The notes beneath the pieces are model-generated. The model worked only from the letters and a program-made list of their open reading frames with translations, ran no database searches and had not been told where the DNA came from. Positions 1 through 9,362 of a stretch of 64,000 nucleotides of DNA are shown piece after piece (the stretch's first letter is position 1; each line of letters opens with the position of its first letter). The stretch lies in assembly GCA_024227995.1 (NCBI GenBank), contig CP100465.1, positions 2,046,001-2,110,000 on the forward strand, in the 5' to 3' direction. A program made the translations under genes and the position numbers. The stretch comes from Halomicrococcus gelatinilyticus (lineage in GTDB: Archaea > Halobacteriota > Halobacteria > Halobacteriales > Haladaptataceae).

Positions 1-95
1 GCGAGCGCGGCCGGGTCCGCGCCCGCGTCGAGCAACGCGGCAAGAATCATGTCCCCGCTGGCCCCCATCCGTCCGTCGAACGCGAGAGTTCTCAT
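1..95 (-). CDS. larC: LarC/DUF111 family nickel insertion protein, N-terminal fragment
   Basis: Only the first 31 codons are inside the window; the gene continues past base 1. The reverse strand reads M-R-T-L-A-F-D-G-R-M-G-A-S-G-D-M from the ATG at 95, which is the characteristic start of the LarC family (pyridinium-3,5-bisthiocarboxylic acid mononucleotide nickel chelatase, cofactor of lactate racemase-type enzymes). A T-rich stretch about 30 nt upstream could be the TATA element. The family is called from this N-terminal signature only, so the function beyond family level is inferred. Confidence 0.75.
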   Translation of the reverse strand, partial: MRTLAFDGRMGASGDMILAALLDAGADPAAL

Positions 96-240
96 GGTCG
101 TACCGGGGTCGCCGAGCGCGAAAAACCCCACGAAGCTGGCGGTTGTGGGCCTGAACGTGGTCGCGTGCTGTGATTCCAGATGGGAGTGTTTGAGTCGCGT
201 AGTACTCCACTTGGCCGGTCGTTACTACCTCGAACGCCCA

Positions 241-343
241 TGGCGGTTCCGGTCGAGGGCAGTCCTCCCGGAACCGCCAGCCCCTTTCAGTCTCGCCTGC
301 GTAGCTCGTCCGGCCAGCCGAAACGGGTGGGACTGAAAGGGGC
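241..343. repeat. Dispersed hairpin repeat, copy A
   Basis: TGGCGGTTCCGG at 241-252 pairs perfectly with CCGGAACCGCCA at 268-279 (12-bp stem, 15-nt loop). Directly after it GCCCCTTTCAGTC (280-292) is inverted as GACTGAAAGGGGC at 331-343. The same arrangement, with paired base changes in the first stem, recurs at 52291-52384. No coding frame or transposase is associated, so this is a non-coding dispersed element; whether it acts as RNA or DNA is unknown. Confidence 0.7.
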
Positions 344-614
344 CGCGTGTTGGGCGAACCCGGGCGACGTCGTCGTGAGCGAAGCGAACGACGGCTCGGC
401 GAGCTCGCTCGCCATTGCAAGCACCGCAGCCGCCGGAGGCGGCGAGGAGCGCAGCGAGACCTGGGAGCCCAACACGCGGGGGCTTTCGAGGTTCCTATCA
501 CCCTCGCTGTTCGCTCGGATGCGAGTCGTCACGGTTGCTGTTCCCTCGAACGAGAGCTATCGCCACTCCCTCGACCACCTCTCCAGGTCCTCCCCGAACG
601 CAGAACGCGGGAGG

Positions 615-620
615 TTTTAA
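615..620 (+). promoter_or_regulatory. TATA box of tmk
   Basis: TTTTAA ends 23 nt before the ATG at 644, the spacing expected for a leaderless haloarchaeal transcript beginning at or next to the start codon. Confidence 0.6.
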
Positions 621-643
621 GCGCGGGGACGAACTCCGCGAGT

Positions 644-1240
644 ATGCTCATCACGCTGGAGGGTCTGGACGGCAGCGGGAAGACGACCGTCTGGGAGGTG
701 CTCCGCGAGGAGTACGACGACGCGGTGTTCACCCGCGAGCCGACCGACTCGTGGTACGGCGAGGCGGTCGAACGCTCCATCCAGGACGACGACGCCGACG
801 CCGTCGCCGAACTGTTCCTCTACACCGCCGACCACGCAGCCCACCTCGCCGACACCGTCGAACCCGCGCTGGAGTCGGGGAAGCTCGTCGTCTCCGACCG
901 CTTCTCCGACTCCCGGTACGCCTACCAGGCCGTCAGCCTGGAGGGCGTCGTCCCGCGCCCGATGGAGTACATCATGGGCGTCCACCGGCCGTGGACCCGC
1001 AAGCCCGACTGCACCATCTACCTCGACGTCGACCCCGAGACGGCCGCGGCCCGCAGCGGCGCGACCAACAAGTTCGAGCAGGCCGGCTTCCTCGCGCAGG
1101 TGCGGGCGAACTACGAGCGCCTCATCGACGCGGAACCGGGGCGGTTCGTCCGCGTCGACGCCACCCAGTCCCCCGAGGCGGTCGTCGAAGGCGTCCTCGA
1201 CGTCGTCGAGCGCGTCACCGACGAGCACGACGACGGATAG
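644..1240 (+). CDS. tmk: dTMP kinase (thymidylate kinase)
   Basis: Phosphorylates dTMP to dTDP for DNA synthesis. The 198-residue product has the Walker A loop G-L-D-G-S-G-K-T-T at residues 7-15, the DR-type motif around V-V-S-D-R-F-S-D-S near residue 85, and a lid segment rich in Ser/Gly and charged residues after the Y-L-D-V-D strand; length is normal for the family. The start was chosen at 644 because the P-loop immediately follows and a TATA box sits at leaderless distance; the open frame upstream has no sensible protein. Monocistronic, followed by an unrelated membrane protein gene. Confidence 0.93.
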   Translation: MLITLEGLDGSGKTTVWEVLREEYDDAVFTREPTDSWYGEAVERSIQDDDADAVAELFLYTADHAAHLADTVEPALESGKLVVSDRFSDSRYAYQAVSLEGVVPRPMEYIMGVHRPWTRKPDCTIYLDVDPETAAARSGATNKFEQAGFLAQVRANYERLIDAEPGRFVRVDATQSPEAVVEGVLDVVERVTDEHDDG

Positions 1241-1295
1241 CCAACACCTGCCTGCGGACGAGCCACCTTTGTCAATCGGTCCCGTACGCTAGTCT

Positions 1296-1670
1296 ATGGC
1301 GGACGACGACGGCGACGACGGCCTCGGGTTCACCCTCCCGCCGCTCCGACTGCCGGCGTTCACGCTGCCCGACCACCTCGGGTTCGCGTTCCCCCGGACG
1401 CCGGAGAAGCGCGCCCCGGTCCGCGTCGACGCCCGTACCGTGTTCGTCGCCGCGCTGGCGTTCGACCTCCTCGACGCGCTGGTGGTGCTCCTCGCCGGTG
1501 CGGCAGTCCCGTGGCCGCGCGCGTTCGTCGGCACGCTCGCGCTCGCGCCGCTGGTCGGCCCGGTCGCACTGGCGTACGCCTGGGAGGCCGTCGCCGCGAC
1601 GGCCGGCCTGCCGTGGCTGGCGGTCGCGCCGTCAGCGACGTTGCTGGTCCTCGCGCGCCTGTTCCGGTAG
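1296..1670 (+). CDS. Hypothetical membrane protein
   Basis: A 124-residue protein with a soluble acidic N-terminal third followed by two or three hydrophobic segments (about residues 48-70, 76-95 and 100-122) ending L-A-R-L-F-R. No catalytic motif is recognisable. Its last 39 bp overlap, tail to tail, the 3' end of the next gene on the other strand. Haloarchaeal composition supports a real gene; function unknown. Confidence 0.7.
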   Translation: MADDDGDDGLGFTLPPLRLPAFTLPDHLGFAFPRTPEKRAPVRVDARTVFVAALAFDLLDALVVLLAGAAVPWPRAFVGTLALAPLVGPVALAYAWEAVAATAGLPWLAVAPSATLLVLARLFR

Positions 1671-1973
1671 CTCCATCTCGTCCGGTGGCGGCATCCAGAA
1701 GAGGTCGATGGAGATGCCGAGGGTGAAGGGAAGCACCCAGACGAGGATGAGCACGGTGCCGCGGTCGCCGAGGCCACTGCCGCCGAGGCCGACCGCGCCG
1801 CTCAGCACGAGCGTCGTCGCCACGTACACGAGCGGCATCAGCAGGAGCGTGTAGACGACCGCGCCCCAGCGCGTCGAGAGCCGCATCCGGAAGAACCGCA
1901 CGGTGACCGCGGTGATCACCGTGTTCACGAGGATGATGAACAGGAACCCGAACGCGGTGGCGGCCGAAATCAT
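1632..1973 (-). CDS. Hypothetical membrane protein
   Basis: A 113-residue product with an N-terminal hydrophobic helix (residues 2-26), a basic turn (R-F-F-R-M-R), a second helix around residues 38-62 and a third around 75-95, then a charged cytoplasmic tail with many Glu and Arg. It resembles small conserved membrane proteins of haloarchaea, but I cannot name a family. It converges on and overlaps the preceding gene. Confidence 0.72.
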   Translation of the reverse strand: MISAATAFGFLFIILVNTVITAVTVRFFRMRLSTRWGAVVYTLLLMPLVYVATTLVLSGAVGLGGSGLGDRGTVLILVWVLPFTLGISIDLFWMPPPDEMELPEQAREDQQRR

Positions 1974-2021
1974 GTCCGGACGTAGGAAGGCCGGACTCTT
2001 TTGCGTACCGGAACGGCCGTG

Positions 2022-2516
2022 CTACGACTCGTCGCCGACGCGGAGGAACATCCCGCGCGACGCCGGCGCGGTGTACGCGAAGCCGAACCGTTCGTAGAAC
2101 CCCTCGACGTCTGCCATCAGGTTCACGTACGCGCTATCGGGTGCGTTCTCGTCGAGGTACGTCAGCAGTCGCTCCATCATCCGCGAGCCGAGACCCTGGC
2201 GCTGGTGGTCGGGGTGGACCGCCATGTCGCAGACGTGGTAGACGCTGCCGCCGTCGCCGACGATGCGGGCCATGCCGACGACCCTCTCCTCGGTGTCGGT
2301 GTCTTCGGACTGTGCCTCCGCCGTTCGGGCGTCCGCTGCTCGGTCGTCGCCTCGGCCACCGTCGCCGTCCGGCCGGTGGACGACCGTCACGGCGAAAAGG
2401 GAGTTCGGCAGGCCGCGCTCGACGGCCTTCGGGCTCCGGGATGCCATGTCGGCGGCGTCTCGGAGCGCGACGAACCGCTCCGGCGTCGGCGGTTCGTCGC
2501 GGAGTTCGTAGGGCAT
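2022..2516 (-). CDS. GNAT family N-acetyltransferase
   Basis: A 164-residue GNAT-fold enzyme. The acetyl-CoA binding motif A is visible as M-A-V-H-P-D-H-Q-R-Q-G-L-G-S-R-M-M, followed by the motif B-like F-Y-E-R-F-G-F near the C-terminus. Residues roughly 50-80 form an acidic, Asp/Glu/Ala-rich insertion between strands that is not part of the core fold. The substrate cannot be read from sequence; the C-terminal G-F-x-Y pattern is common to small-molecule acetylating members. It stands alone between a membrane protein and the pyrG-guaA operon. Confidence 0.85.
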   Translation of the reverse strand: MPYELRDEPPTPERFVALRDAADMASRSPKAVERGLPNSLFAVTVVHRPDGDGGRGDDRAADARTAEAQSEDTDTEERVVGMARIVGDGGSVYHVCDMAVHPDHQRQGLGSRMMERLLTYLDENAPDSAYVNLMADVEGFYERFGFAYTAPASRGMFLRVGDES

Positions 2517-2556
2517 GGACGAGCGTCGTGCCCGTCCGGACGTAGTTCTGTCCGTT

Positions 2557-2880
2557 CTACTCGGCGACGAGTTCCTCGGCGACCGTCGCGGGGGCGAGCA
2601 GGTTCGGGTCGAGGATGAGGTCGGCCTGCCCGCGAGCGAACTCGGGGATGGTGTCCTCGTCGTAGACGACGACCTTCACGGCGTCGTTGACGTCCTTGGC
2701 GACGGGGATGGCGGTCGCCTGGGTGACGTCCGTGAGGACGAACAGGTCGGCGTCGTGGATGCCGCCCTCCTCCAGCGCGGGTCGGGAGGCGACGCCGTCG
2801 ACGCGGGTCGTCTCGACGCCTTCCGATTCGAGCGCGTCGCCCAGTCCGTCGTCGTCGGGGCCGGCGATGACTGCGCGCAT
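2557..2880 (-). CDS. DUF7126-like small protein, third gene of the pyrG-guaA operon
   Basis: A 107-residue protein starting [17 protein letters not shown]. It looks like an alternating alpha/beta fold resembling the first half of a TrkA-N domain, with D-A-D-L-F-V-L-T-D-V-T-Q-A-T-A-I-P-V-A-K in the middle, but without a full GxGxxG loop. The ATG at 2880 overlaps the guaA stop codon as TGATG; a GTG one codon upstream is the alternative. Conserved haloarchaeal partner of the nucleotide genes; function not established. Confidence 0.75.
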   Translation of the reverse strand: MRAVIAGPDDDGLGDALESEGVETTRVDGVASRPALEEGGIHDADLFVLTDVTQATAIPVAKDVNDAVKVVVYDEDTIPEFARGQADLILDPNLLAPATVAEELVAE

Positions 2881-3797
2881 CACTCGTACTCGATGGTCGC
2901 CGGGGGCTTATGCGTCACGTCGTAGACGACGCGCGCGACGTTCTCGTTCTGGCCGGTGATGCGCGACTGGATGCGCTGGAGCGTCTCCCAGTCGAGTTCC
3001 TGGGCGCGGGCGGTCATGCCGTCGCGCGACTCGACCGAACGGACGGCGACGACGTGGCCGTGAACGCGGTTGTCGCCCTTGACGCCCGTCGCCTTGCCGA
3101 GGACGGCGGCGAACGCCTGCCAGGGGTCGTACTCCTCCAGTTCCTCCTCGACGACGTGGGTCGCGTCGCGCGCGACCGCCACCTTCTCGGGGGTCACCTC
3201 GCCGATGACGCGGACCGCGAGCCCGGGCCCGGGGAACGGCATGCGCTCGGCGATGATCTCCTCGAGGCCGAGCGCCCGGGCGACCTCCCGGACCTCGTCC
3301 TTGTACAGGTCGCGGACGGGTTCGACGATGCCGTCGAAGTCGACCGCGTCGGGGAGTCCGCCGACGTTGTGGTGGGACTTGATGTTGCCCTCGCTCTCGA
3401 TGCGGTCGGGGTAGATGGTCCCCTGGACGAGGTACTTCGCGTCGGACTCGGTCGCCTCGCGCTCGAACTCGCGGATGAACTGCTCGCCGATGACGTGGCG
3501 CTTCTCCTCGGGGTCGGTGACGCCTTCGAGCGCGTCGAAGAACCGCTCCTCGGCGTCGACGACGCGCAGCGAACTCATGTAGGAGAAGGTCTTTCGGATC
3601 TGGTCCGTCTCGCCCTTCCGCATCAGGCCCGTGTCGACGTACACCGGCGTCAGCTGGTCGCCGATGGCCTTGTAGGCGAGCGCGGCCGCGACCGAGGAGT
3701 CGACGCCGCCCGAGAGCGCGATGATGGCGTGCTCGTCGCCGACCTCCTTGCGGATCTCGCTGACCGCCTCCTCGATGAACTTGCCAGTTTCGACCAT
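2880..3797 (-). CDS. guaA: GMP synthase, ATP-pyrophosphatase subunit B
   Basis: Amidates XMP to GMP using ammonia supplied by a separate glutaminase subunit, as is usual in archaea where the two halves are split. The 305-residue product carries the PP-loop [12 protein letters not shown] near residues 24-35 and ends with the GMP synthase dimerisation domain ([17 protein letters not shown]). No glutaminase domain is present. Its ATG overlaps the pyrG TGA by one base (TGATG), so translation is likely coupled. Confidence 0.93.
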   Translation of the reverse strand: MVETGKFIEEAVSEIRKEVGDEHAIIALSGGVDSSVAAALAYKAIGDQLTPVYVDTGLMRKGETDQIRKTFSYMSSLRVVDAEERFFDALEGVTDPEEKRHVIGEQFIREFEREATESDAKYLVQGTIYPDRIESEGNIKSHHNVGGLPDAVDFDGIVEPVRDLYKDEVREVARALGLEEIIAERMPFPGPGLAVRVIGEVTPEKVAVARDATHVVEEELEEYDPWQAFAAVLGKATGVKGDNRVHGHVVAVRSVESRDGMTARAQELDWETLQRIQSRITGQNENVARVVYDVTHKPPATIEYE

Positions 3798-5443
3798 CAG
3801 GCCTCCACCTCCTCGCGCTGCTCGGCCGTCGCAAGCACGCTCTCCAGCAGGCCGACGAACGGCGGACTCGCCCGGCCGGGCCGCGAGCGGAACTCGGGGT
3901 GGAACTGCGTGCCGATGAAGTAGGGGTGGTCCTCCAGTTCGAGTATCTCCATCCGGTTGCCCGAGTGGCCGGAGAAGACGAGGTCCTCGCCCTCGAACGC
4001 GTCGAAGTACTCGGGGTTGACCTCGTAGCGGTGGCGGTGGCGCTCGGTGCAGGAGGTCGCGCCGTACACCTCCTCGGCGAGCGTCCCGGGTTCGATTGCC
4101 GTCTCGTGGGCGCCCAGGCGCATCGTCCCGCCCATGTCCTCGACCTCGTACTGCTCGGGGAGGATGTCGATGACGGGATGTTCGGCGTCGGGGGCGACCT
4201 CCGCGGAGTGAGCGCCCTCCAGGCCGAGCACGTTGCGCGCGTACTCGATGACGGCCATCTGGAAGCCGAGACAGAGGCCGAGGAACGGCACGTCGTTCTC
4301 GCGGGCGTAGCGGACGGCTTCGATCTTGCCGTCGAGGCCGCGACTGCCGAACCCGCCGGGGACGACGATGCCGTCGGCCTCCTCCAGGCGGCGTTCGTGC
4401 GCCTCGGTCATCTCGTCGCTGTCGACCCAGAGGACGTTCACGTCGACGTTCTTCTCCAGACCGGCGTGCTTCAGCGCCTCGTGGATGGAGAGGTAGGCGT
4501 CCTCCAGCGCGTACTTGCCCACGAGCGCGACGTCGACCTCGCCGGTCGTCTCCTGGGTGACGAGCTCGCGCCACTCGTTGTCGCGCTCGCTCTCCGGGAG
4601 CGCCCGGTCGGCGAGGTCGAGGCGGTGCATCACGTACTCGTCGAGGCCCTCCTCCTCGACGAGCAGCGGGACGTGGTAGATGTCCTCGACGTCCGGGTTC
4701 GAGAAGACGGCGTCGGTCGAGACGTCGCAGAACAGCGCGATCTTCTCCTTCGTCTTCGGTTCGAGACGGTCGTCACAGCGTCCGACGAGGACGTCGGGCT
4801 GGAGGCCGATGCTCCGCAGTTCCTTCACGGAGTGCTGGGTCGGCTTCGTCTTCTGCTCGCCGTTCTTCGAGTAGGGGACGAGCGTGACGTGGGTCAGCAG
4901 GAAGTCGTCGTCGTCCTGCTCGTGGGCGAACTGGCGCAGCGCCTCGAGGAACGGCATCCCCTCGATGTCGCCGACGGTGCCGCCGACCTCGACGATGCAG
5001 ACGTCGTGGCCCTCGGCGGCCTCGCGGATGCGGCGCTTGATCTCGTTGGTGACGTGCGGGATGATTTGGACCGTCTTCCCGAGGTAGTCGCCGGCGCGCT
5101 CCTTCTCGATGACGTGCTTGTACGCCTTCCCCGTGGTGACGTTGTGGTCGAAGGTCATGTCCTCGTCGAGGAATCGCTCGTAGTTCCCCAGGTCGAGGTC
5201 GACCTCGCCGCCGTCCTTCAGCACGTACACCTCGCCGTGCTGGTAGGGATTCATGGTCCCGGCGTCCACGTTCAGGTACGGGTCTATCTTCACTGCGGTC
5301 ACGTCGAAGCCGGCGTTCGAGAGCAGTCGGCCGGTGCTGGCGGCCGTGATGCCCTTCCCGAGCCCCGACATGACGCCCCCAGTGACGAAAATGAACTTGT
5401 TCCCCAGAGTGGGGTCGTAGTCCGTCTCTGGTTCGGTCGGCAT
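3797..5443 (-). CDS. pyrG: CTP synthase
   Basis: Converts UTP to CTP with glutamine and ATP. The 548-residue protein has the N-terminal synthetase domain ([14 protein letters not shown], about residues 18-31) and a C-terminal class I glutaminase domain with nucleophile Cys in F-L-G-L-C-L-G-F-Q and the H/E pair in G-T-Q-F-H-P-E-F. The start is the ATG giving M-P-T-E-P-E; upstream codons look non-coding. First gene of a three-gene purine/pyrimidine operon with guaA and a DUF7126-like gene, each joined by TGATG overlaps. Confidence 0.95.
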   Translation of the reverse strand: MPTEPETDYDPTLGNKFIFVTGGVMSGLGKGITAASTGRLLSNAGFDVTAVKIDPYLNVDAGTMNPYQHGEVYVLKDGGEVDLDLGNYERFLDEDMTFDHNVTTGKAYKHVIEKERAGDYLGKTVQIIPHVTNEIKRRIREAAEGHDVCIVEVGGTVGDIEGMPFLEALRQFAHEQDDDDFLLTHVTLVPYSKNGEQKTKPTQHSVKELRSIGLQPDVLVGRCDDRLEPKTKEKIALFCDVSTDAVFSNPDVEDIYHVPLLVEEEGLDEYVMHRLDLADRALPESERDNEWRELVTQETTGEVDVALVGKYALEDAYLSIHEALKHAGLEKNVDVNVLWVDSDEMTEAHERRLEEADGIVVPGGFGSRGLDGKIEAVRYARENDVPFLGLCLGFQMAVIEYARNVLGLEGAHSAEVAPDAEHPVIDILPEQYEVEDMGGTMRLGAHETAIEPGTLAEEVYGATSCTERHRHRYEVNPEYFDAFEGEDLVFSGHSGNRMEILELEDHPYFIGTQFHPEFRSRPGRASPPFVGLLESVLATAEQREEVEA

Positions 5444-5568
5444 ACCGATTGTCTGCGAGCGGTGGTGAAAACGGTTTCGGACCCCCGGTTCTCCGCCAGG
5501 GAGTAGCACGGCTGCGTCGGCCTCCTCGCCGGCGGTTTCGCGGCCCGCTCCGCCCCCGTTCGTCGCCG

Positions 5569-6174
5569 TCACCCGAGTCGTTCGACGAGGAACTCCCCCA
5601 CCTCGGCGGCCACCTTCTCCTCCTGGCCGACGAAGAAGTGGTCGGCGCTGAACTCCACGACCGTCCGGCCCTGCTCGCGGGCGGCCTCGACGAGCGGCTC
5701 CCAGCCCGCCGTGTCGTCGCGGGTGCCGTACAGCACCACCAGGGGCGCCTCGACGTCCGCCAGCGCCGCGGCCGCGTCGAGGTCCTCGGTGAGCCGCGAG
5801 GCGGGCGCGAGCAGGCCGACGGCGTCCGGTTGCGGGTCGAGGGTGGCGGCCGCCAGCGTCGCCACCCCGCCGCCGAAGCTGAACCCGAAGAGGCCGACAC
5901 GGTCGTAGCGTTCGCGCGCCCAGCGGACGGCGTTGCGGGCGTCCTCCCGTTCGCCGTACCCCTCGTCCCAGTCGCCGTAGTCGAACCGCAGGCAGGCGAC
6001 CCCGCGCTCGGTGAGGTACTTCCCGAGCGCGACGAGCCGCCGGTCCGTGCGGCTCCCGCCGAACTCCGGGTGTGGCGGGCAGGCGACGACGACGGCGTCG
6101 GTCTCCTCGTCTGGCGAGTCGAGCGTCGCGCGGACGTCCCGTGCGCCGGGGACGACGACTTCCTTCGACGTCAT
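5569..6174 (-). CDS. Alpha/beta hydrolase (dienelactone hydrolase-like)
   Basis: A 201-residue alpha/beta-hydrolase with the nucleophile elbow G-F-S-F-G-G near residue 97, an acid residue in Y-G-T-R-D-D-T near 151, and the catalytic His in S-A-D-H-F-F near 180; the early H-P-E-F-G-G segment is typical of the small COG2945 type. The substrate is unknown. The ATG at 6174 is 24 nt from a TATA box that also serves the divergent pspA gene. Confidence 0.85.
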   Translation of the reverse strand: MTSKEVVVPGARDVRATLDSPDEETDAVVVACPPHPEFGGSRTDRRLVALGKYLTERGVACLRFDYGDWDEGYGEREDARNAVRWARERYDRVGLFGFSFGGGVATLAAATLDPQPDAVGLLAPASRLTEDLDAAAALADVEAPLVVLYGTRDDTAGWEPLVEAAREQGRTVVEFSADHFFVGQEEKVAAEVGEFLVERLG

Positions 6175-6198
6175 GTCCGGCTGTTAGCGTGGTGAGGA

Positions 6199-6204
6199 TT
6201 TTAA
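6199..6204. promoter_or_regulatory. Shared palindromic TATA box for pspA and the divergent hydrolase
   Basis: TTTTAA on the plus strand reads TTAAAA on the minus strand. Exactly 24 nt separate it from the ATG at 6229 (plus) and 24 nt from the ATG at 6174 (minus). It is the only AT-rich box in the 54-bp gap, so both leaderless transcripts appear to use it. Confidence 0.55.
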
Positions 6205-6228
6205 GTATCGGGTACTGAATGTAGCTGT

Positions 6229-7047
6229 ATGGGAGTGCTTTCACGGCTGTCGTACGTCATCCGGTCGAAGGTCAACGCGGCCCTCAATCGCGCCGAAGAC
6301 CCCACAGAGACGCTCGATTACTCCTACGAGCAGATGCGCGACGAACTGCAGGACGTCAAGCAGGGCATCGCCGACCTCACGACCCAGAAGAAGCGCCTCG
6401 AGATCCAGAAGCGCCGACTGGAGGAGAACGTCGAGAAACACAACGACCAGGCCCGGGAGGCCATCAAGCAGGACCGCGAGGACCTCGCCCGGCAGGCGCT
6501 GGAGAAGAAGAAACAGAAGATGACCCAGATAGAGGACCTGGAGGGGCAGATCGCCCAGCTCCAGAGCACGCAGGACGAACTCGTCGACAAGAAGGACGAG
6601 CTGAAGAACCGCATCGAGGAGTTCCGCACGAAGAAAGAGAGCATGAAGGCGCGCTACGAGGCCGCCGAGGCCAACACCCGCGTCTCCGAGGCGATGACGG
6701 GCGTCGGCGACGAGATGGAGAACGTCGGCCGCGCCATCGAGCGGGCCGAGGAGCGCACCGACGACATGGAGGCGCGCGCCGAGGCGATGGACGAACTCCA
6801 GGACGAGGGCGCGTTCGAGGACGCCATGTCGGACAAGGACCAGCTCGACCGCGAACTCGAGGAGATGCGGACCAGCGGCGAGGTCGACTCCGAGCTGGAG
6901 ACGCTGAAGGCCGAGATGGGCGTCGAGGAGGAGACCGAGACCGAGACGGAGGACGTCTCGCTCGAGGACGTCGACGCCGGCAGTTCGTCGAGCGACGAGA
7001 TCGACGAGGAGCTCGAGGAGCTGAGAGAGGACGAGGAGAGCTCCTGA
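6229..7047 (+). CDS. pspA: PspA/IM30 family membrane-stress protein
   Basis: A 272-residue ESCRT-III-like coiled-coil protein. The N-terminal amphipathic helix ([14 protein letters not shown]) is followed by the family signature around [12 protein letters not shown] and long heptad stretches to about residue 200; the last 60 residues are an acidic Glu/Asp/Ser tail. Members bind and stabilise membranes under stress. The start follows the leaderless TATA spacing and gives the canonical N-terminus. Confidence 0.9.
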   Translation: MGVLSRLSYVIRSKVNAALNRAEDPTETLDYSYEQMRDELQDVKQGIADLTTQKKRLEIQKRRLEENVEKHNDQAREAIKQDREDLARQALEKKKQKMTQIEDLEGQIAQLQSTQDELVDKKDELKNRIEEFRTKKESMKARYEAAEANTRVSEAMTGVGDEMENVGRAIERAEERTDDMEARAEAMDELQDEGAFEDAMSDKDQLDRELEEMRTSGEVDSELETLKAEMGVEEETETETEDVSLEDVDAGSSSSDEIDEELEELREDEESS

Positions 7048-7303
7048 CCCCGACCGCCGCCTCCCAGGCCGCCCGCCTCGCTCGTCGGCTCGCCCTCCCG
7101 CTCGACGGTCGGGCGTTCCGCCGACCGCGACCGGAGCACTGACTCTGTCCTCCCCGCCCGCTCGCCTTTCCGCTGTTCGCTGGCTGTTCTCCTCCTTCGG
7201 CACGCGCTACACCGACGAGGCCGCCGTCAGCTGGCCCGGAGACCGGTGACTGCTCGACGGGGAACGGCGATAGAAATCGGTCCGGGACGGCGGCCCGCCG
7301 TGC

Positions 7304-9226
7304 TCAGGCGAGGAAGTCGGGGTCGGTCCGCTTCTCGTCGCGCTCGCTCACGAGGTGGTCGCGGAACGTCTCGACGGCGACGTCCTTGGTCTCGCGCTCC
7401 TTGCGGTCGCGGACCGAGATGGTGCCGCTCTCCTCCTCGTCGTCGCCGACGACGATCATGTAGGGGACGCGGTCGTCGTGGGCCTGCTGGATCTTCCGGC
7501 CGACGGTCCACGAGCGGTCCTCGACCTCGACGCGGAAGCCGTCGAGGTCGTTTGCGACCCGGTGGGCGTACCCGAGGTTGTCGTCGCTGACGGGGAGAAC
7601 GCGCACCTGCTCGGGCGCGAGCCAGAGCGGGAACTTCCCGTCGAAGTGCTCGATGAGCACCATGAAGAAGCGCTCGTAGCTGCCGTACAGCGCGCGGTGG
7701 ATCATCACCGGGCGCTCCTCCTCGTTCGCCTCGGTGACGTAGCTCAGATCGAAGCGCTCGGGCATGTTGAAGTCGAGCTGGACGGTCGGACCGTCCCACT
7801 TGCGCCCGAGGGCGTCCTCGAAGGCGAAGTCGATCTTCGGGCCGTAGAACGCGCCGTCGCCCTCCTCGACCTCGTACTCCATCCCGGACTCCTCCAGGAC
7901 GGACTCGAGCTGGGACTCGGCTTTCTCCCATATCTCGTCGCTACCGACGGACTTCTCGGGGCGGGTCGCCAGCGCCACCTCGTAGTCGAGGTCGAACGTC
8001 TCCAGCACCTGGAAGATCATCTCCATGATGGTGTCGACCTCGGCGCGGATGCCCTCCGGCCGGACGAACAGGTGGCCGTCGTCGATGGTGAACGCCCAGA
8101 CGCGCGAGAGTCCGGAGAGCTCGCCGCGCTGCTCTTTCCGGTAGACCTTCCCGTCCTCGAAGTACCGCACGGGGAGGTCGCGGTAGCTCCACGAGCCCTG
8201 GTCGAAGATGGTGGCGTGGCCCGGGCAGTTCATCGGCTTGAGGCCGTACTCCTCGTCGTTGACGTCGAGGAGGAACATGTCGTCGCGGTAGTTGTCGTAG
8301 TGGCCGCTCTGCTTCCACAGCTCCGTGCGGAACAGGTGCGGCGTCTCGACGGGTTCGTAGCCGGCGTCGAGGTTGAGCTCTTCGACGTACGACGACAGCT
8401 CGTCGAGGATGCGCTTGCCGTTGGGGTGGTACAGCGGCAGCCCGGGCCCGGTGACGTCGGGGATGGAGAACAGGTCGAGCTCCTGGCCGAGGCGGCGGTG
8501 GTCGCGCTCCTGGGCCTTCCGGCGCTGTTCGAGATACTCCTCCAGCGCGCCCTGCGTGGGGAAGGCGGTGCCGTAGACGCGGGTCAGCGTGTCGTTGTCC
8601 TCGTCGCCGCGCCAGTAGGCCGCCGACGTCTCCAGCAGCGCGAAGCCGCCGATCTCGCCCGTCGAGTCGACGTGCGGGCCCTGGCAGAGGTCCTCGAACT
8701 CGCCCTGTTCGTAGAAGGAGACGGACTCCTCGCCGGCCGCCTCGGTCTCCAGGACGTCCCGCTTGTAGGGGTTGTCCTCGTACACCTCGAACGCCTCCTC
8801 GCGCGGGCGCTCGAACCGCTCGACGTCGAGGTCCTCCTCGATGATGTCTCGTGCCTCGTCCTCGATGGCGTCGAGGTCGTCCTGGTCGAGGTCGACGCCG
8901 GTGACGTCGTAGTAGAAGCCGTCGTCGGTCCACGGACCGATGGCGAGCTTCGCCTCGGGGTACAGCCGCTGGAGCGCCTGCGCGAACACGTGGGCCGCCG
9001 AGTGGCGGAGCACGTCGAGGTACTCGTCGCTCTGGTCGGTGACGATGACGAGTTCGCAGTCGTCGTCCAGCGGGGTCGCCTTGTCGACGAGGTCGCCGTC
9101 GACGACGCCCGCGACGGTGTCCTCGCCGAGGCCGGGTCCGATCTCGTACGCCACGTCCTCGACCGTCGCCCCTTCCTCCACGTGGAGTTCGGAGCCGTCC
9201 GGGAGCGTGACAACGATGTCGCTCAT
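7304..9226 (-). CDS. thrS: Threonyl-tRNA synthetase
   Basis: Class II aminoacyl-tRNA synthetase of bacterial/haloarchaeal type, 640 residues. Order: TGS domain (residues 1-65), the SAD editing domain beginning near H-S-A-A-H-V-F, the catalytic core with the zinc-binding M-N-C-P-G-H motif and motif 3 V-M-I-H-R-A, and the anticodon-binding domain from about residue 540 to the end. M-S-D-I-V at 9226 is chosen because it starts the TGS domain; a GTG six codons upstream is possible. No operon partner is evident. Confidence 0.95.
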   Translation of the reverse strand: MSDIVVTLPDGSELHVEEGATVEDVAYEIGPGLGEDTVAGVVDGDLVDKATPLDDDCELVIVTDQSDEYLDVLRHSAAHVFAQALQRLYPEAKLAIGPWTDDGFYYDVTGVDLDQDDLDAIEDEARDIIEEDLDVERFERPREEAFEVYEDNPYKRDVLETEAAGEESVSFYEQGEFEDLCQGPHVDSTGEIGGFALLETSAAYWRGDEDNDTLTRVYGTAFPTQGALEEYLEQRRKAQERDHRRLGQELDLFSIPDVTGPGLPLYHPNGKRILDELSSYVEELNLDAGYEPVETPHLFRTELWKQSGHYDNYRDDMFLLDVNDEEYGLKPMNCPGHATIFDQGSWSYRDLPVRYFEDGKVYRKEQRGELSGLSRVWAFTIDDGHLFVRPEGIRAEVDTIMEMIFQVLETFDLDYEVALATRPEKSVGSDEIWEKAESQLESVLEESGMEYEVEEGDGAFYGPKIDFAFEDALGRKWDGPTVQLDFNMPERFDLSYVTEANEEERPVMIHRALYGSYERFFMVLIEHFDGKFPLWLAPEQVRVLPVSDDNLGYAHRVANDLDGFRVEVEDRSWTVGRKIQQAHDDRVPYMIVVGDDEEESGTISVRDRKERETKDVAVETFRDHLVSERDEKRTDPDFLA

Positions 9227-9362
9227 GGGCGGATTACGCGCCACGCGCCAGATAAGTGTGTTGAGACGCCGGCGGAACGGCGGTGAACTGTCGAACGGGC
9301 GAGAGAACCCGCCGCCTCCGCGCGTGGGAACGCGCCGTCAGTCAGCGCGATGGAACCCGCCG

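Larger units (their letters stand above)
96..643. other. 548-bp gene-free interval with repeat element and tmk promoter
   Basis: No convincing gene lies here; open frames in both directions are GC-driven and lack haloarchaeal protein character. The interval holds a perfect 12-bp stem hairpin (241-279), a second 13-bp inverted repeat (280-292 with 331-343), and the tmk TATA box. Part of it is shared with the gap at 52.3 kb. Confidence 0.6.

Noticed and set aside
347..643. N-terminal extension of tmk to 347
   Set aside because: The extension is Arg-rich, precedes the P-loop by about 100 residues not seen in the family, and ignores the TATA box at 615.
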